Origin: Microbacteriaceae bacterium
Lineage (GTDB): Bacteria > Actinomycetota > Actinomycetes > Actinomycetales > Microbacteriaceae
Direction: 5' to 3'
DNA length: 25,738 bases
Assembly (NCBI GenBank): GCA_024639925.1
Contig: JAHEGA010000034.1
Span: 1,578 to 27,315 of the forward strand
Under the pieces are notes generated by a model. That model had not been told where the DNA came from and did not search any database. It saw only the letters and a list, made by a program, of their open reading frames with translations. The position numbers and the translations under genes are program-made. Shown in pieces: positions 8,405 through 15,548 of this stretch; the stretch's first letter is position 1; every line of letters starts with the position of its first letter.

Positions 8405-9279
8405 GAACCCAGTTCCAGGTAATCCCGGGATTCGCTGCTGTAGCGAGCGAGACCATCTTTCACAAGGGATGCCAGTGCTCGTGAAAACTGCTCGCGGTCT
8501 GTGAGAAGGGTTTCGAGAAACGACACCGGCACCGGTGTGTCACTCGCTCGCAGCTCGCGCAGTAGGACTCCTCGGGCCTGACGGTCGCTGCCTTCGTAGC
8601 GCGCTTGGGCGGGGGACCGTTTGCCCTCATAGGGCGGGTACCCCGCAGCCCTCCACTGGCATGCGCCCAACACGGGGCACTGGTCGCATTGGGGTTTTCT
8701 CGCAGTGCAGACAACGGCACCCAGCTCCATTAACCCTTTGGCCAGCGTCACCTGTCGTTGGGTCCCCTCGACTTGGTCAAGGGCGTCTTGGCCTGCGTGT
8801 AGATCAGCAACGGTGCGGGGTGGGCCGGCTTCCGCTTCACCGCGTTCCAGGCGGGCCATGACTCGTCGCACGTTGGTGTCGACCACCGGGTCGGGATAGC
8901 CAAACGCAAAACAGCGGATTGCTCGGGCGGTGTAATCGCCGATACCGGGCAGGGCGAGAAGGGCATCGAGCTCATGCGGAAGCTCCCCGCCGTGTTGCTG
9001 AGTGATGACTTGTGCTGACTCGTGAAGACGTTTCGCCCTTCGGGGGTAACCCAGTCGCCCCCACAGTGTGATCACCTCGGACAGTGGTGCATCGGCACAC
9101 GCTGCGGGGGTAGGCCATCTCTCCAACCACTCGAGCCATAGTGGAATTACGCGAGGGACGGGAGTTTGCTGCAACATCACCTCGGACACCAGCACACCCC
9201 ACGCGGTGGTGTCGCTCGAGCGCCAGGGGAGGTCGCGATGTGATCCGTCAAACCAGTCAACAACGGCATCCATGGTCAT
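8401..9279 (-). CDS. mutY: A/G-specific adenine DNA glycosylase MutY
   Basis: MutY removes adenine mispaired with 8-oxoguanine, preventing G:C to T:A changes. From ATG at 9279 it has 292 residues. The catalytic Glu is in SEVMLQQT (E33). The helix-hairpin-helix LPGIGDYTARAI precedes the catalytic Asp of VVDTNV (D134). The 4Fe-4S cluster motif C191-x6-C198-x2-C201-x5-C207 is complete. The MutT-like C-terminal domain of E. coli MutY is missing; about 80 divergent residues follow the cluster. ATG at 9279 is preferred over GTG at 9285 because a TANNNT element lies exactly 6 bases upstream of the ATG and abuts the GTG. It converges on udp and diverges from the SDR gene. Confidence 0.94.
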   Translation of the reverse strand: MTMDAVVDWFDGSHRDLPWRSSDTTAWGVLVSEVMLQQTPVPRVIPLWLEWLERWPTPAACADAPLSEVITLWGRLGYPRRAKRLHESAQVITQQHGGELPHELDALLALPGIGDYTARAIRCFAFGYPDPVVDTNVRRVMARLERGEAEAGPPRTVADLHAGQDALDQVEGTQRQVTLAKGLMELGAVVCTARKPQCDQCPVLGACQWRAAGYPPYEGKRSPAQARYEGSDRQARGVLLRELRASDTPVPVSFLETLLTDREQFSRALASLVKDGLARYSSESRDYLELGS

Positions 9280-9285
9280 CCCCAC

Positions 9286-9291
9286 ACGCTA
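9286..9291 (-). promoter_or_regulatory. Putative -10 element giving a leaderless mutY mRNA
   Basis: On the minus strand TAGCGT is followed by GTGGGG and then ATG at 9279: TANNNT, 6 bases, start codon. No Shine-Dalgarno is placed for this ATG. It forms the left half of a compact divergent promoter region with 9325-9330. Confidence 0.45.
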
Positions 9292-9324
9292 GCGAATCGA
9301 TTCCGCTTTCCCAGGTGGCACCTC

Positions 9325-9330
9325 TAGGGT
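9325..9330 (+). promoter_or_regulatory. Putative -10 element giving a leaderless SDR-gene mRNA
   Basis: TAGGGT is followed by TTGGGC and then ATG at 9337. The same hexamer stands before the rhodopsin gene (20922) and the M16 peptidase (21862). No clear -35. Confidence 0.45.
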
Positions 9331-9336
9331 TTGGGC

Positions 9337-10833
9337 ATGAAGGTTCTCGTGACGGGTGCCACCGGGTACGTGGGTGGGCGTCTTGTGCCCAAGTTGCTCG
9401 AAGCCGGCCACACTGTGCGCGTGATTGCGCGCGAGCCTCATCGGCTTGACAACGTGCCGTGGCGAGACGACGTCGATATCGTCCAAGGTGACCTGCTCAA
9501 CGCCGACGATGTTCGGGCTGCGGTCGCCGGGCAAGAAGTGCTCTACTACCTGGTTCACTCCATGTCCTCCGCGGGCGACTTTGAAGAACTTGAGCGCACG
9601 GTTGCTAACACGGTTGCCAACGAAGCCGCTAGCGCCGGGGTCAAAAGAATTGTGTACCTGGGCGGCCTCCATCCCGATGGCCCTCTCTCTCGACACTTGG
9701 GCTCGAGAAAAGAAGTGGGGGACATCCTGCTCTCTTCTGGGGTGCCCACTATTGCCCTGCAAGCGGGAGTGATTATTGGGTCTGGGTCCGCCAGTTTCGA
9801 AATGATTCGGCACCTCACCGAGGTGTTGCCCTACATGCCGGCACCGAAATGGGTGCGCAACTTTATCCAACCCATCGCTATTCGTGATGTGTTGCACTAC
9901 CTGGTTGCTTCGGCCACGCTCCCTAAAGAGGTCAATAGGGCCTTCGACATCGGTGGTCCAGATGTTTTCCGGTACGGCCAACTCATGAATGGCTACGCGC
10001 TGGAGGCGGGTCTAAAACAGCGGCCGATCGCATCGCTCCCCGTGCTGACACCCTGGCTCGCGTCGCAGTGGGTGAACTTGGTGACGCCTATTCCTCGGTC
10101 CCTGGCCGTTCCCATCATTGAGTCACTTCTGCACGATGCGGTGATGAAAAACCATGACATTGATGCTGTCATTCCGCCCCCAGAGGAGGGGCTCATCGGC
10201 TATCGTCGAGCTGTTCGGCTGGCTCTTGCCCGCATGAGAAGCGGAGAGATGGAAACCTCCTGGCGGAACACGCCGGTGATTGGTGCCCCTGCGGATCGGC
10301 TGCCATCTGACCCTGAGTGGACGGGGCACACGGTGTATACGGACACCCAAGAATTTCCCTCCGCGGCAAAGCCTGCGGAGCTTTGGAAAATTGTGGAAAG
10401 CATTGGTGGCGAAAACGGTTGGTACTCGCTGCCTGTTGCGTGGGCCGCGCGCGGCTGGTTGGACAAGTTAGTGGGCGGAGTTGGCCTGCGTCGAGGAAGA
10501 CGAGACCCGGACACGCTCGTGATGGGCGATGCTCTTGACTTCTGGCGGGTAGAGGAAATCGACCACGGCCGTTTCCTGCGCCTGCGTGCGGAGATGAAAC
10601 TGCCCGGTCTGGCGTGGCTGGAGTTCACGGTGAGTAAGCGTGCCGAGGGCGGCAGTGCGCTTCACCAGAGAGCCATATTTTTTCCCCACGGCTTGGGCGG
10701 GCGCCTTTACTGGCTCGCTGTGATGCCCTTCCACGGGATTGTGTTCAAGGGCATGGCAAGTTCCATGGCACGCGCGGCGGAGGCCCTTTCTCCCTCTCGT
10801 GGGGTGCCCGAGTCGGCAAACGCGGTACACTAA
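9337..10833 (+). CDS. SDR-family NAD(P)-binding protein with C-terminal DUF2867
   Basis: A 498-residue protein. Residues 1-290 are an atypical, NmrA-like short-chain dehydrogenase: MKVLVTGATGYVGGRLV carries the GxxGxxG nucleotide-binding loop, followed by a YYLVHSMSSAGDF segment, IVYLGGLHP and FDIGGPDVFRYGQLM. Residues about 315-480 match DUF2867 (WKIVESIGGENGWYSLP, DALDFWRVEEID, HQRAIFFPHGLGGRLYW). The fusion is widespread in actinobacteria, but the reaction and substrate are unknown to me; cofactor binding is the only well-supported property. The ATG at 9337 is chosen over an in-frame TTG two codons upstream because it starts the Rossmann strand and fits leaderless spacing. It is followed after 140 bp by the SNF2 gene. 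Confidence 0.85.
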   Translation: MKVLVTGATGYVGGRLVPKLLEAGHTVRVIAREPHRLDNVPWRDDVDIVQGDLLNADDVRAAVAGQEVLYYLVHSMSSAGDFEELERTVANTVANEAASAGVKRIVYLGGLHPDGPLSRHLGSRKEVGDILLSSGVPTIALQAGVIIGSGSASFEMIRHLTEVLPYMPAPKWVRNFIQPIAIRDVLHYLVASATLPKEVNRAFDIGGPDVFRYGQLMNGYALEAGLKQRPIASLPVLTPWLASQWVNLVTPIPRSLAVPIIESLLHDAVMKNHDIDAVIPPPEEGLIGYRRAVRLALARMRSGEMETSWRNTPVIGAPADRLPSDPEWTGHTVYTDTQEFPSAAKPAELWKIVESIGGENGWYSLPVAWAARGWLDKLVGGVGLRRGRRDPDTLVMGDALDFWRVEEIDHGRFLRLRAEMKLPGLAWLEFTVSKRAEGGSALHQRAIFFPHGLGGRLYWLAVMPFHGIVFKGMASSMARAAEALSPSRGVPESANAVH

Positions 10834-10973
10834 AAGCACATTTTCACCACCGGAGCGGTTCCCGCCCGGGTCTGGTTGAAAGTGTCGGTCTCACTCAGGG
10901 TGGGGCACCGTGGTATCTCGGCGGAGTTGAGTGGCTCCCCTCTTCCTCACTCATATGTTCCCCAAGGAGAAGA

Positions 10974-13106
10974 ATGGCCCCTCCAGGCCCCGCAAGAAAC
11001 TCGTCGCGCTCTGCCCAGTCAAAGCGCGGCCGCAGAAAACCTTTGGATGATGAGGGCATCATCCCGGTCTTGGCGCGCGCGGTCCGCGAAGTTGAATCTG
11101 CTGCTTCTCGAGGCAAAGTTGCCGGTCATAATCGGACCAAGTTTCAGGTGGCCGCTTTGTTGGTTCGTGAGGAGCGCCAACGCGCCAAAGAAGACACCGA
11201 TGCTTCCCCGGCGAACAAGCAAGAAGCCCTGAAGAGGCTGGATGGTCTAGCAGCGATTATGGCGAAAACTGCCGCCAAAGACACCACGCTGATCGCCTTG
11301 TTGGCGCCGGAAGCAAAAGTTTCGGAAGCGGCAAAAAAGATGCGCCGGGATTTTCTCGTGCAATCAGGCGCGCAGCTCGCACCCGAAGATCTCATCATTG
11401 TGGATGAGGCGGCGGTGCCAGCGCCGGAGGTTGCTAAGCAGGTTGTTCCGGCTTCCGTCCGGCAGGCACAGCTAGCCAACCCTTTCCTCGCGCCCGACTT
11501 TGCGGCGTATCAGAAACCGCAGGCGGCAGCCGAAGGCCTGCTGATGAACTGGGAATTGATTGAACCGCTGTTCCGTGCTTTTGAGCAGGGGAGTGGCGGT
11601 GGCGTGGCCAGCATGGAGCTGCCTACCGGAGGAGACTTTCAGACCCCGGGCGGCGTTGACCTTATGGTTCACCAGGCCGATTTCGTCGAAAGTGCCCGCC
11701 AGGGGCACCGAGCCTTTCTGCTGGCTGACGAGCCAGGGCTGGGAAAAACTGCACAGGCATTGATGGCAGCCGAAGCTGCCGGCGCCTTCCCTCTTCTGGT
11801 TGTGGTGCCGAACGTCGTCAAAACCAACTGGCTTCGCGAGGTCCACCAGTGGTTGCCGGGGCGCAGGCCTACCGTGGTTCACGGTGACGGGCTCGAACTC
11901 AACGCTTTCAGTGACGTTTTCATCGTCAACTACGACATCTTGGATCGCCACGTGGGGTGGCTCTCGAAGTTTGATTTCCGCGGGATGGTCGTTGATGAAG
12001 CTCACTTCATCAAGAACAAGGATTCACAGCGCTCCAAGGCGGTCCAGGCTGTCGCTAAGACGATTAAGGCCCGATTGCGCCACCCACTGCTCGTGGCATT
12101 GACCGGAACACCGCTGATTAATCAGATCGAAGATTTCCGGATGATCTGGCAGTTCTTGGGCTGGATTGACGAAAAGAAGCCCACCCAAGCGCTCATGGCC
12201 AAGCTCGAAGCCATCGGGCTCACTCCGGTGGAACCCGGGTTCTTCTTCGAGGCCCGTAAAGCCGTTATTTCGATGGGGATTGTGCGCAGACGCAAACAAG
12301 ACGTCGCGAAAGACATCCCCGCGCGCCGGGTAGCGGATATCCCCGTTGAACTCGATGGCGAGATGGGTCGGTCCATCGTGGGCGCCGAGCAGAAGCTGGT
12401 GGCGCGCCTACTGGAGCGGTATGACCGCGTGATTGCCTCACGCGGCGCTGTGGTGGACGGTATTGACGAGGACTTGGTGCGTTTGGTCGCATTGTCTGAG
12501 GTCGAGGAGACTTCCGCGGATGACTCGGGCGACAACGTCTTCACCCTGGTGCGGAAAATTGGTAGCGCGAAGGCCGTCATGGCCGCTGACTACACCGCCC
12601 AGCTGGCGCGCAACGTCGGCAAGGTGGTGTTTTTTGCCAAGCACATCGACGTTCTTGATGCCGCGGAAGCGCACTTTGCTCAGGTGGGCGTGAAGACCAC
12701 CTCGATTCGAGGAGATCAAAGCACGACGCAACGCCAGGCCGCGATAGACGCGTTCACTGAGGATGATGACGTTCAGGTCATCGTCTGTTCGCTGCTGGCC
12801 GCTGGTGTCGGGGTCAACCTTCAGGTTGCGTCCAACGTCGTATTGGCCGAATTGTCGTGGACCAGTGCGGAACAGACCCAAGCGATTGATCGTGTCCACC
12901 GCATCGGCCAGGAGCTTCCCGTCACCGCGTGGCGGATCGTGGCGGCGCAAACTCTGGATGCACGCATTGCAGAGCTTATTGACGAGAAGTCGGGCCTGGC
13001 GGCTCGGGCGCTAGATGGCGAAGAATCCGACATCGGCGTGGAGACCACCATGCAGGTAAGCGCGTTGATTGCGATGCTGACGCAAGCGCTCGAGGACCGC
13101 GCCTAA
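10974..13106 (+). CDS. SNF2/DEAD-like ATPase, SMARCAL1-type helicase
   Basis: A 710-residue superfamily 2 SNF2 ATPase, likely acting on DNA (remodelling, fork or annealing activity) or nucleoprotein. Residues 1-225 are a basic then Ala/Glu-rich N-terminal region of unknown fold. The motor has motif I DEPGLGKT (252-259, Pro in place of the usual Met), motif Ia VVPNVVKTNW, motif II DEAH (341-344), motif III TGTP (377-380), the second-lobe IRGDQSTTQRQAAIDAF, motif V (LLAAGVGVNLQVAS) and motif VI QAIDRVHRIGQ. QAIDRVHRIGQ and the compact core resemble SMARCAL1-like members. ATG at 10974 has AAGGAGAAG just upstream. Its TAA overlaps the stop of the minus-strand zinc-ribbon gene by 4 bp. Confidence 0.9.
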   Translation: MAPPGPARNSSRSAQSKRGRRKPLDDEGIIPVLARAVREVESAASRGKVAGHNRTKFQVAALLVREERQRAKEDTDASPANKQEALKRLDGLAAIMAKTAAKDTTLIALLAPEAKVSEAAKKMRRDFLVQSGAQLAPEDLIIVDEAAVPAPEVAKQVVPASVRQAQLANPFLAPDFAAYQKPQAAAEGLLMNWELIEPLFRAFEQGSGGGVASMELPTGGDFQTPGGVDLMVHQADFVESARQGHRAFLLADEPGLGKTAQALMAAEAAGAFPLLVVVPNVVKTNWLREVHQWLPGRRPTVVHGDGLELNAFSDVFIVNYDILDRHVGWLSKFDFRGMVVDEAHFIKNKDSQRSKAVQAVAKTIKARLRHPLLVALTGTPLINQIEDFRMIWQFLGWIDEKKPTQALMAKLEAIGLTPVEPGFFFEARKAVISMGIVRRRKQDVAKDIPARRVADIPVELDGEMGRSIVGAEQKLVARLLERYDRVIASRGAVVDGIDEDLVRLVALSEVEETSADDSGDNVFTLVRKIGSAKAVMAADYTAQLARNVGKVVFFAKHIDVLDAAEAHFAQVGVKTTSIRGDQSTTQRQAAIDAFTEDDDVQVIVCSLLAAGVGVNLQVASNVVLAELSWTSAEQTQAIDRVHRIGQELPVTAWRIVAAQTLDARIAELIDEKSGLAARALDGEESDIGVETTMQVSALIAMLTQALEDRA

Positions 13107-13300
13107 AAGCGAAAACCGCACTGCTCGACGCTGCACATCCACTGGGCTGACACGTCATCGGCAACACCGCCGAGGGCAATGTCCCCCAGTCTTGCGGCAA
13201 CCGCCATCTCGTCCGAGGGAACCCCAAAGATGAGAGGGCGACTCCCCGGGTCGCTACAAACGGGACAGGGTGGCGGGGAATCGTCGAACAGATTGGTCAT
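13103..13300 (-). CDS. Small zinc-ribbon-like protein
   Basis: A 65-residue cytosolic protein with C12-x2-C15 (PCPVC) and C56-x4-C61 near the end (WMCSVEQCGFRF), a likely single zinc ribbon. The middle (RPLIFGVPSDEMAVAARLGDIALGG) resembles a small actinobacterial family with the pattern CPxC - YGLPS - E - GE(V/I)xLGG - WxCxxC. Function unknown. The frame extends upstream to 13354, but ATG at 13300 is chosen because GGAGGA lies directly before it. It ends inside the stop codon of the SNF2 gene and follows the Pr6Pr-like gene on the same strand after 53 bp, so the two may be co-transcribed. Confidence 0.65.
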   Translation of the reverse strand: MTNLFDDSPPPCPVCSDPGSRPLIFGVPSDEMAVAARLGDIALGGVADDVSAQWMCSVEQCGFRF

Positions 13301-13353
13301 AGTTCCTCCGGCCGGAATGAGAGATAACCTCACCATCCCAGGAACCACTGACA

Positions 13354-14052
13354 CTACGACTCGAAGAGGTTCCCCGGAACTAATCGGTAATGAATGCGGT
13401 TAATCATCAGGATCATCAGCGCCATCAGGGCCAGAGTCACTCCGATCGCTCCGAGGTAGAGGGCAGTCAGCAGGGGGGACACATCGCTCGCCGGGTCGAG
13501 AAGTGGATTCACATACCAACCGGTAGAACGACCCACGATGTACGTCCCGATGATCCACCCGATCGGGTAAAGCAGACTGACGAAGGGCACCCAGCGCGGT
13601 ATGCGGGCACGAAGCGGGTTCAGGATCCAATCGACGACCAGGTAACCGGGGATGATGATGTGGAGCACAACATCCGGCCACTGCAGCGCTGTCATGTTGC
13701 CGCTGGCGTTGGCCGGGGTCTGGGAAAAAAGCGTTGTGTGGGTAATGATGACTGAGAACGCATTCAGCGCGAGAAAACTGCGCACAGAAGCTACCCGAGG
13801 TGTATCCCGTGGCCCACTGAACCCCGCCAATCCGGTGAGCAAGAGTCCGACAAAGCTGATGAACGCGAACTGTATCGAGAAGTAGGACACGAATTCAAAG
13901 GCTGAAAAGCGTCCCAGGCGAACGAGGTCGATGATTTGGGCGCCGAGGGTAACGCCCAGCGTGAGTGCTGCCACGAGAGAAAGAAACCCGGTGATCATGC
14001 GCAATCGGGGGGTTTTGTCCGCGTCGGGGAGAGCTTCAAAGGTTTGCCGCAC
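13354..14052 (-). CDS. Pr6Pr-like six-helix membrane protein
   Basis: A 232-residue integral membrane protein with about six hydrophobic segments (roughly 20-42, 56-77, 91-109, 127-143, 155-173, 194-216). The run WPDVVLHIIIPGYLVVDWILNP, then LLYPIGW and TGWYVNPLLDP, matches the Pr6Pr family, related in fold to AIG1/FAR-17a androgen-induced proteins, in which a His and an Asp in the central helices are conserved (here H131 and D141). Some AIG1 relatives are Thr-dependent lipid hydrolases; that activity is not shown for Pr6Pr, so no reaction is assigned. The start is GTG at 14052, with TAGCCT 6 bases upstream; ATG at 13998 is an alternative. Confidence 0.7.
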   Translation of the reverse strand: MRQTFEALPDADKTPRLRMITGFLSLVAALTLGVTLGAQIIDLVRLGRFSAFEFVSYFSIQFAFISFVGLLLTGLAGFSGPRDTPRVASVRSFLALNAFSVIITHTTLFSQTPANASGNMTALQWPDVVLHIIIPGYLVVDWILNPLRARIPRWVPFVSLLYPIGWIIGTYIVGRSTGWYVNPLLDPASDVSPLLTALYLGAIGVTLALMALMILMINRIHYRLVPGNLFES

Positions 14053-14058
14053 GTTTTG

Positions 14059-14064
14059 AGGCTA
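14059..14064 (-). promoter_or_regulatory. Putative -10 element giving a leaderless Pr6Pr mRNA
   Basis: On the minus strand TAGCCT is followed by CAAAAC and the GTG at 14052. Together with TAGCCT at 14108 on the other strand it forms a divergent promoter pair sharing the same hexamer. Confidence 0.45.
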
Positions 14065-14107
14065 ACAAGGAAAGCGGGTCGGGAATAGAGGAAGAACCAA
14101 CACGCCC

Positions 14108-14113
14108 TAGCCT
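14108..14113 (+). promoter_or_regulatory. Putative -10 element giving a leaderless Nudix mRNA
   Basis: TAGCCT is followed by GGGATG and then GTG at 14120. The spacing favours GTG at 14120 over ATG at 14117, which would be only 3 bases from the element. Confidence 0.45.
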
Positions 14114-14119
14114 GGGATG

Positions 14120-14626
14120 GTGTTCGACGTGTCGGTGGTCTACCTGGTCAGAGGGGAGGGTCGGGACCAACAGGTGCTCCTGGGAGAAAAGCTGACCGGT
14201 CTTGGGCTCGGGAAGTTAGTGGGACCGGGCGGCAAAAGTGAAGGTGCGGAAACACCTGCCGAAACTGCTGTGCGCGAAGTGTGGGAAGAAGTGGGCGTGC
14301 ATCTTGAGTTGGCAGATCTCACGCCGTTGGCCGTTATCGACTACCCCTTTATTGATCGGCCGGCGCTCTCGCAACGCTCTCACGCGTTTATGGCCTCCAC
14401 TTTTCGGGGCGAACCCCAGAGCTCGAGCGAGTTGAAGCCTGGGTGGTGGGACATGGAGCACATCCCCTTTGATCGCATGTGGTCGGATGCCCGATTGTGG
14501 CTTCCCCGCGCGTTTGGCGGAGAGTTCCTCCGTGCAACATTCGAAATTGGGCTGGATAACAGCGTGGTGAGTGAGGCGACAACATGGTCGCACTCAGCAG
14601 GAACTAACCCTGGTTTTCTAGGCTGA
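14120..14626 (+). CDS. MTH1-type Nudix hydrolase (probable 8-oxo-dGTP diphosphatase)
   Basis: A Nudix hydrolase of 168 residues (from GTG). The Nudix box G-x5-E-x7-REV-x-EE-x-GV is complete (GKSEGAETPAETAVREVWEEVGV, about 38-60). Two flanking motifs point to the MTH1/NUDT1 subgroup that cleans oxidised purine nucleotides rather than classical bacterial MutT: GLGLGKLVGPGGK before the box, and IPFDRMWSDARLWLP after it, where human MTH1 has an IPF-x2-MWPDD-x-YWFP pattern. The role would be hydrolysis of oxidised dNTPs to monophosphates, complementing MutY encoded 5 kb away. The last about 30 residues are unconserved. Its TGA overlaps a possible promoter for the J-NERD gene. Confidence 0.85.
   Translation: MFDVSVVYLVRGEGRDQQVLLGEKLTGLGLGKLVGPGGKSEGAETPAETAVREVWEEVGVHLELADLTPLAVIDYPFIDRPALSQRSHAFMASTFRGEPQSSSELKPGWWDMEHIPFDRMWSDARLWLPRAFGGEFLRATFEIGLDNSVVSEATTWSHSAGTNPGFLG
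14619..14624 (+). promoter_or_regulatory. Putative -10 element for the J-NERD gene
   Basis: TAGGCT overlaps the end of the Nudix gene. A start point 6-7 bases on would leave a leader of about 18 bases containing the GGAAAGGGG ribosome site. No -35 recognised. Confidence 0.3.
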
Positions 14627-14648
14627 AAGCGGAAAGGGGTTCCCACGC

Positions 14649-15548
14649 GTGGTGTCGAAGTTTGAGGCGTACCGGCTTTTCGGCCTAGCCCCCGAGGCCT
14701 CGGATGAGGAGCGCAAACGCGCTTACCGCAAAGCGCTGCGCACTGCACACCCTGATCACGGTGGGACGGCCGAGCAATTTGCGCGTGTCCAAGAGGCGTG
14801 GGAAGCACTGAGCGAACCTGATTCTGGCCCGACCGGCTCGTCGCGTGTGCCTCGCCAGGACGGGGGCACTCCCTCGAGCGCGCCCCGCAGCTCTGGCGCC
14901 AAATCCCATGGCCACCCCGGCGGTTGGTTTCGGGAGCGCTACGGGCTGCTCGTGCGTGAGTGGCTGGGCCGGGGTGTGGAAGTCGACAACGTTTTTGATC
15001 CTGCGATCGTGGACCGGGCGCCTTCAGATATTCGCCACATCTTGAAAGCGGCCATCGCCGAAGAGGACACCGCCAAGACGCTGACGGAACTGGGCCCAGC
15101 CTTTGAGGTCTGGCACGACGTCCTGGTGGAGGGTTCGCGAGATCAGGGTGCCCACAAGATTGATCATGTGGTGCTAGGCCCGAGCCTGCTCTGGGCACTA
15201 CAGAGTGAAGATTGGGGTCATCGCGTCGAAATTCACAAGGGGGACCTCGCCGGTGAGGGGATCGATGCCAAAGAGCGCCCCATGAAGGACTTGGCACAGA
15301 TGGTGAAAAAGCTTCAACGAGGCCTCGGGGTTAAGTTCAGCGCCATTGGTTATGTGGTCTCTGATGAGCACACCACTGCCCCCGTTACCCCGGTCTCAAC
15401 GAGGGGCCGGCTGCCTTCTTCCCTCATTGCTCGCTCGGCACTGCGCGATTACCTTGGTGACGATGTGGGCGCTGGCGCCACCTCTCTGGTGGGGGACGAT
15501 CTTTTCCCGCTTCGGCAGCAACTGCGGGCGAGAATCTCTTTCGTTTAG
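14649..15548 (+). CDS. J-domain protein with degenerate NERD-like nuclease domain
   Basis: A 299-residue cytosolic protein. Residues 5-55 are a J-domain with the HPD tripeptide (34-36) needed to stimulate an Hsp70 partner; a low-complexity Ser/Gly/Pro linker spans about 58-90. Residues 150-200 (FEVWHDVLVEG, KIDHVVLGPSLLWALQSEDWG) align with the NERD domain core, a PD-(D/E)xK-like fold usually reading IDHVVVGP...(I)ExK. Asp172 is kept, but Gln185 and Glu187 occupy the E and K positions, so nuclease activity is doubtful. Starts are GTG 14649 or 14652, with GGAAAGGGG upstream. It converges on the RecB-like gene with a 4-bp stop overlap. Function unknown; possibly a DnaK-recruiting DNA- or RNA-binding adaptor. 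Confidence 0.8.
   Translation: MVSKFEAYRLFGLAPEASDEERKRAYRKALRTAHPDHGGTAEQFARVQEAWEALSEPDSGPTGSSRVPRQDGGTPSSAPRSSGAKSHGHPGGWFRERYGLLVREWLGRGVEVDNVFDPAIVDRAPSDIRHILKAAIAEEDTAKTLTELGPAFEVWHDVLVEGSRDQGAHKIDHVVLGPSLLWALQSEDWGHRVEIHKGDLAGEGIDAKERPMKDLAQMVKKLQRGLGVKFSAIGYVVSDEHTTAPVTPVSTRGRLPSSLIARSALRDYLGDDVGAGATSLVGDDLFPLRQQLRARISFV

Noticed and set aside
9289..9981. 230-codon minus-strand open frame upstream of mutY
   Set aside because: Lies opposite the Rossmann domain of the SDR protein; composition of a shadow.
14380..15297. 305-codon minus-strand open frame
   Set aside because: Arg/Pro/Ser-rich shadow across the Nudix and J-NERD genes, both of which have clear motifs.
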